A program made the position numbers and the translations under genes. Below, piece by piece: positions 61,826-64,000 of a DNA stretch of 64,000 nucleotides. The notes beneath the pieces are model-generated. The model saw nothing but the letters and a program-made list of their open reading frames with translations. It was not told where the DNA came from and did not search any database. Numbering within the stretch: position 1 is the stretch's first letter; every line of letters begins with the position of its first letter. The DNA lies in assembly GCF_002303885.1 (NCBI RefSeq), contig NZ_MRCM01000002.1:310001-374000 (forward strand). Direction: 5' to 3'. Source of the stretch: Flavobacterium sp. ACN2. GTDB lineage: Bacteria; Bacteroidota; Bacteroidia; Flavobacteriales; Flavobacteriaceae.

Positions 61826-63314
61826 AACTGAAATAGGAAAAGCAATCAAAAACAAATTGGACAATTTAGACAAAAGTCCGAGTGATTTTGTATGGTCTAA
61901 AATTGAAAAAGATTTAAATAATAAAAGACGTAAAAGAATTTTGTTTTGGCTAATTCCTAGCATTCTTACGTTTACAATTTTATCAAGCTTGCTGTATCTT
62001 AATTCAGATTTTCAGAAAGAAAATATAGACCCAAAAACTCCGTCACAAAAAAATGCTTCTAATTCGACTAGCTCTAAAAACCAAACTTTGCCAGTTAACC
62101 TGCAAAAAAAAGGATCGGATGAAGTTACTACTGTTAAAAAAACCAAGACCGTAAAACTCGTAAAACAGTCAACGAAATTTGTTACATCGACTAATGAATA
62201 CGAAGAATATGAAGTGGTAAAAAAGTATAAAGTCATTATTAAAAAAGAACAAATCACGTCTAAACCAATAAAAACTACTGCAAAAGATCGCAATACAATT
62301 AATGCTAAAAAACCAATTGTAGCTTATAAAAAAGGTAATTCTAAAAATGGTATTGCACAAAAAACAGCAAAATCTAGTTTCACAAATCCGAAGAAAACTC
62401 AAAAAAAGGAAATCAATAAAATTTCAAAAAATACTATTGCAGGAAACAAAACTCCAAAAAACGCAATTTCAGAAAAGGCAATTTCAGGAAAAGATACTAT
62501 AACTGATAATAATTTCAAAAAAGACCTCCCAACTTCAATAGTAATAACTGAACCCAAAATGGATAGTGTTGCCAAAAAAGACAGCACAGATTTAAAGAAA
62601 AAGACAACTCCAAAACGAGAGTATAAAGAACGTAAGTACACGCCTCAAACAACAGAGATTGAACCTGAATTTACAGTTGCTGCTTTTTATGGCCCTGCAC
62701 TTTTTGGCTCTTTAAACAGTAAATCCATGATTAGTCCTAGAATGAATGATTTGTCTAAAAGTCATCCTATTACCTCACATTATGGCGTTTATGTAAAAAC
62801 GATGTACGACAAAATTGGTTTCAGAGCAGGATTTTCTAAGATAAATCTAAAAACATCAACGCGATTAAATCAGGATTTAATTCCAGATTACACCAATATA
62901 AATTTAAAAACAGAAATAAACGTAAAAGAAACATTTGGCGATTCTAATCAAGTAGATTTAGTACAGAATCTCTCTTATTATGAACTGCCTTTAGAATTTA
63001 ATTACGCAATAAAAAAAGACGAAAGCAAAATTGGAATAGAAGCTTTTACAGGCTTTAGTTTTTTAATATTGGATAAAAACAAACTGTATTTAAAATCAGA
63101 AAATGTGTCTCAGCAAAATATAGGAGAAGCAAAAAATATTTCAGGCGTAAATTTCTCTTATAATTTAGGCCTCGGATTAAATTATAAATTGACCGAACGT
63201 ATTGCATTGGACATAAACCCTTTATTCAAATATTACTTAAGCACTTTCAATAAAAAAGAAGAGGCTAAACCATATAGTATTTCGCTTCAAACTGGTGTTA
63301 GTTATAAATTTTAA
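61815..63314 (+). CDS. Putative trans-envelope anti-sigma-like protein: single TM, Lys-rich linker, C-terminal OM barrel
   Basis: The 499-aa product has a 40-residue N-terminus (IGKAIKNKLDNLDKSPSDFVWSKIEKDL, in parts) like the cytoplasmic part of Bacteroidota anti-sigma proteins. One TM follows (about residues 41-62, ILFWLIPSILTFTILSSLLY), then a long Lys/Thr/Ser/Asn-rich linker (about 63-280). A barrel-like domain (about 283-499) has FTVAAFYGPALFGSL, YELPLEFNYAIKK, GLGLNYKLTERIALDI and the terminal LQTGVSYKF. The linker could span the periplasm. The gene overlaps the ECF sigma gene by 11 bp. I infer a sigma regulator sensing at the outer membrane; anti-sigma activity is unproven. Confidence 0.7.
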   Translation: MENKTEIGKAIKNKLDNLDKSPSDFVWSKIEKDLNNKRRKRILFWLIPSILTFTILSSLLYLNSDFQKENIDPKTPSQKNASNSTSSKNQTLPVNLQKKGSDEVTTVKKTKTVKLVKQSTKFVTSTNEYEEYEVVKKYKVIIKKEQITSKPIKTTAKDRNTINAKKPIVAYKKGNSKNGIAQKTAKSSFTNPKKTQKKEINKISKNTIAGNKTPKNAISEKAISGKDTITDNNFKKDLPTSIVITEPKMDSVAKKDSTDLKKKTTPKREYKERKYTPQTTEIEPEFTVAAFYGPALFGSLNSKSMISPRMNDLSKSHPITSHYGVYVKTMYDKIGFRAGFSKINLKTSTRLNQDLIPDYTNINLKTEINVKETFGDSNQVDLVQNLSYYELPLEFNYAIKKDESKIGIEAFTGFSFLILDKNKLYLKSENVSQQNIGEAKNISGVNFSYNLGLGLNYKLTERIALDINPLFKYYLSTFNKKEEAKPYSISLQTGVSYKF

Positions 63315-63397
63315 AAAATATTTTTAAAATATTGTAACTTTTTTGATACTCCTTACGTATAACCATTTGTACACTTTAAAAATAGGGAGACAACAAC

Positions 63398-64000
63398 ATG
63401 AGACAACTTAAAATCACCAAGCAGGTAACTAATCGTGAAACTGCATCGTTAGATAAATATCTACAAGAAATTGGAAAAGTTGACCTAATTACCGCTGATG
63501 AAGAGGTAGAATTAGCACAAAGAATAAAGGCTGGTGATCAAAGAGCTTTAGAAAAACTAACAAAAGCCAACCTACGTTTCGTAGTATCTGTGGCTAAACA
63601 ATATCAAAATCAAGGATTAACTCTTCCGGATTTAATTAATGAAGGAAACTTAGGTTTAATTAAAGCGGCTCAACGTTTTGATGAAACTCGTGGTTTTAAA
63701 TTCATTTCTTACGCTGTATGGTGGATTCGTCAATCGATTCTTCAAGCTCTAGCTGAACAATCTCGTATTGTACGTTTACCATTAAATAAAATTGGTTCTA
63801 TCAATAAAATCAACAAAATGTACGCGTTATTAGAGCAATCTAACGAGCGTCCGCCTTCTGCTGAAGAAATTGCAAAAGAATTAGACATGACTGTAAACGA
63901 CGTAAAAGAGTCTATGAAAAACTCTGGACGTCACCTTTCTATGGATGCTCCTCTTGTTGAAGGAGAAGATTCTAACCTTTATGACGTATTGCGTTCTGGT
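63398..64000 (+). CDS. rpoD: Primary sigma factor RpoD/SigA (5' part, cut by window end)
   Basis: The first 201 codons of the housekeeping sigma factor. The product starts [20 protein letters not shown] and shows region 1.2 ([20 protein letters not shown]), region 2 ([37 protein letters not shown] in parts; [19 protein letters not shown]) and region 3 ([33 protein letters not shown]). Like other Bacteroidota primary sigmas it is short and lacks region 1.1. This factor recognises the TAnnTTTG/TTG promoters seen in the window. A GGGAG stretch 8 bp before the ATG is unusual in this otherwise Shine-Dalgarno-poor sequence. Preceding gap 63315-63397 shows no clear promoter. Confidence 0.97.
   Translation, partial: MRQLKITKQVTNRETASLDKYLQEIGKVDLITADEEVELAQRIKAGDQRALEKLTKANLRFVVSVAKQYQNQGLTLPDLINEGNLGLIKAAQRFDETRGFKFISYAVWWIRQSILQALAEQSRIVRLPLNKIGSINKINKMYALLEQSNERPPSAEEIAKELDMTVNDVKESMKNSGRHLSMDAPLVEGEDSNLYDVLRSG

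Overview
The window is a chromosomal segment of a Flavobacterium or very close relative (Bacteroidota, Flavobacteriaceae). Evidence for this is the AT-rich sequence with almost no Shine-Dalgarno sites, many -7 boxes of the flavobacterial form TAnnTTTG (often with a TTG 17-20 bp upstream), and clade-typical families: GLPGLI proteins, DUF5686, DUF4249, PorT of the type 9 secretion system, a TamL-type assembly factor, exosortase XrtF and many TonB-dependent barrels. I see no rRNA, tRNA, CRISPR array, prophage or insertion sequence. Most of the segment is core genome. || Layout. 1-635: divergent control region. On the minus strand, a Met/Cys-rich 22-codon leader ORF and an intrinsic terminator precede a secreted-protein gene cut by the window edge. 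On the plus strand, a SAM-II-like riboswitch precedes metK. 2.0-10.4 kb (minus): tandem paralogous thioredoxin/TPR secreted proteins, then a GLPGLI protein with a TonB-type barrel. 10.6-12.0 kb (plus): a secreted protein and a deoxynucleoside kinase. 12.2-19.9 kb (minus): membrane pyrophosphatase with an unusual Cys-rich tail, soluble pyrophosphatase, an AlkA-like glycosylase, a DUF5686 barrel and PDH E1-beta. 20.4-25.4 kb: etfBA, bifunctional nuclease, thyA, a CBM48 protein (minus), a 2TM protein and DHFR. 26.0-32.9 kb: menaquinone methyltransferase with porT, an rRNA methyltransferase (minus), tamL, fbaA and accD. 33.1-35.3 kb (minus): a cupin-type oxygenase and an ABC permease. 35.5-42.8 kb: purH and the cell-shape operon mreB-mreC-mreD-mrdA-rodA. 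43.0-47.8 kb (minus): DedA, a metal-associated triad (HMA protein, TonB receptor, HYC_CC_PP protein), and xrtF with its partner. 47.8-51.7 kb (plus): GAF/fRMsr-like protein, YwqK-like protein, rpsO and pnp. 51.8-54.0 kb: fatty acid desaturase diverging from an HTH regulator, with matching operators in both promoters. 54.3-60.7 kb: an STN-type TonB receptor locus. 60.8-63.3 kb: lipoprotein, ECF sigma factor, and a membrane-anchored protein ending in an outer-membrane barrel. 63.4 kb to the end: start of the primary sigma factor rpoD. || How the parts connect. Several units concern the cell envelope: peptidoglycan shape control (mre/rod), outer-membrane protein assembly (tamL), type 9 secretion (porT), fatty acid synthesis and desaturation (accD, desaturase), and TonB-dependent uptake. 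The most unusual points are the sigma factor paired with a single-TM protein whose C-terminus looks like an OM barrel; the Met/Cys leader attenuator facing the SAM riboswitch; the operator-controlled desaturase; the Cys-rich tail on the proton/sodium pyrophosphatase; AccD without its zinc ligands; and nested palindromic repeats in convergent intergenic regions. Start codons were moved inward where the longest ORF began inside a promoter or ahead of a signal peptide. TTG starts were accepted for five genes where no ATG fits.
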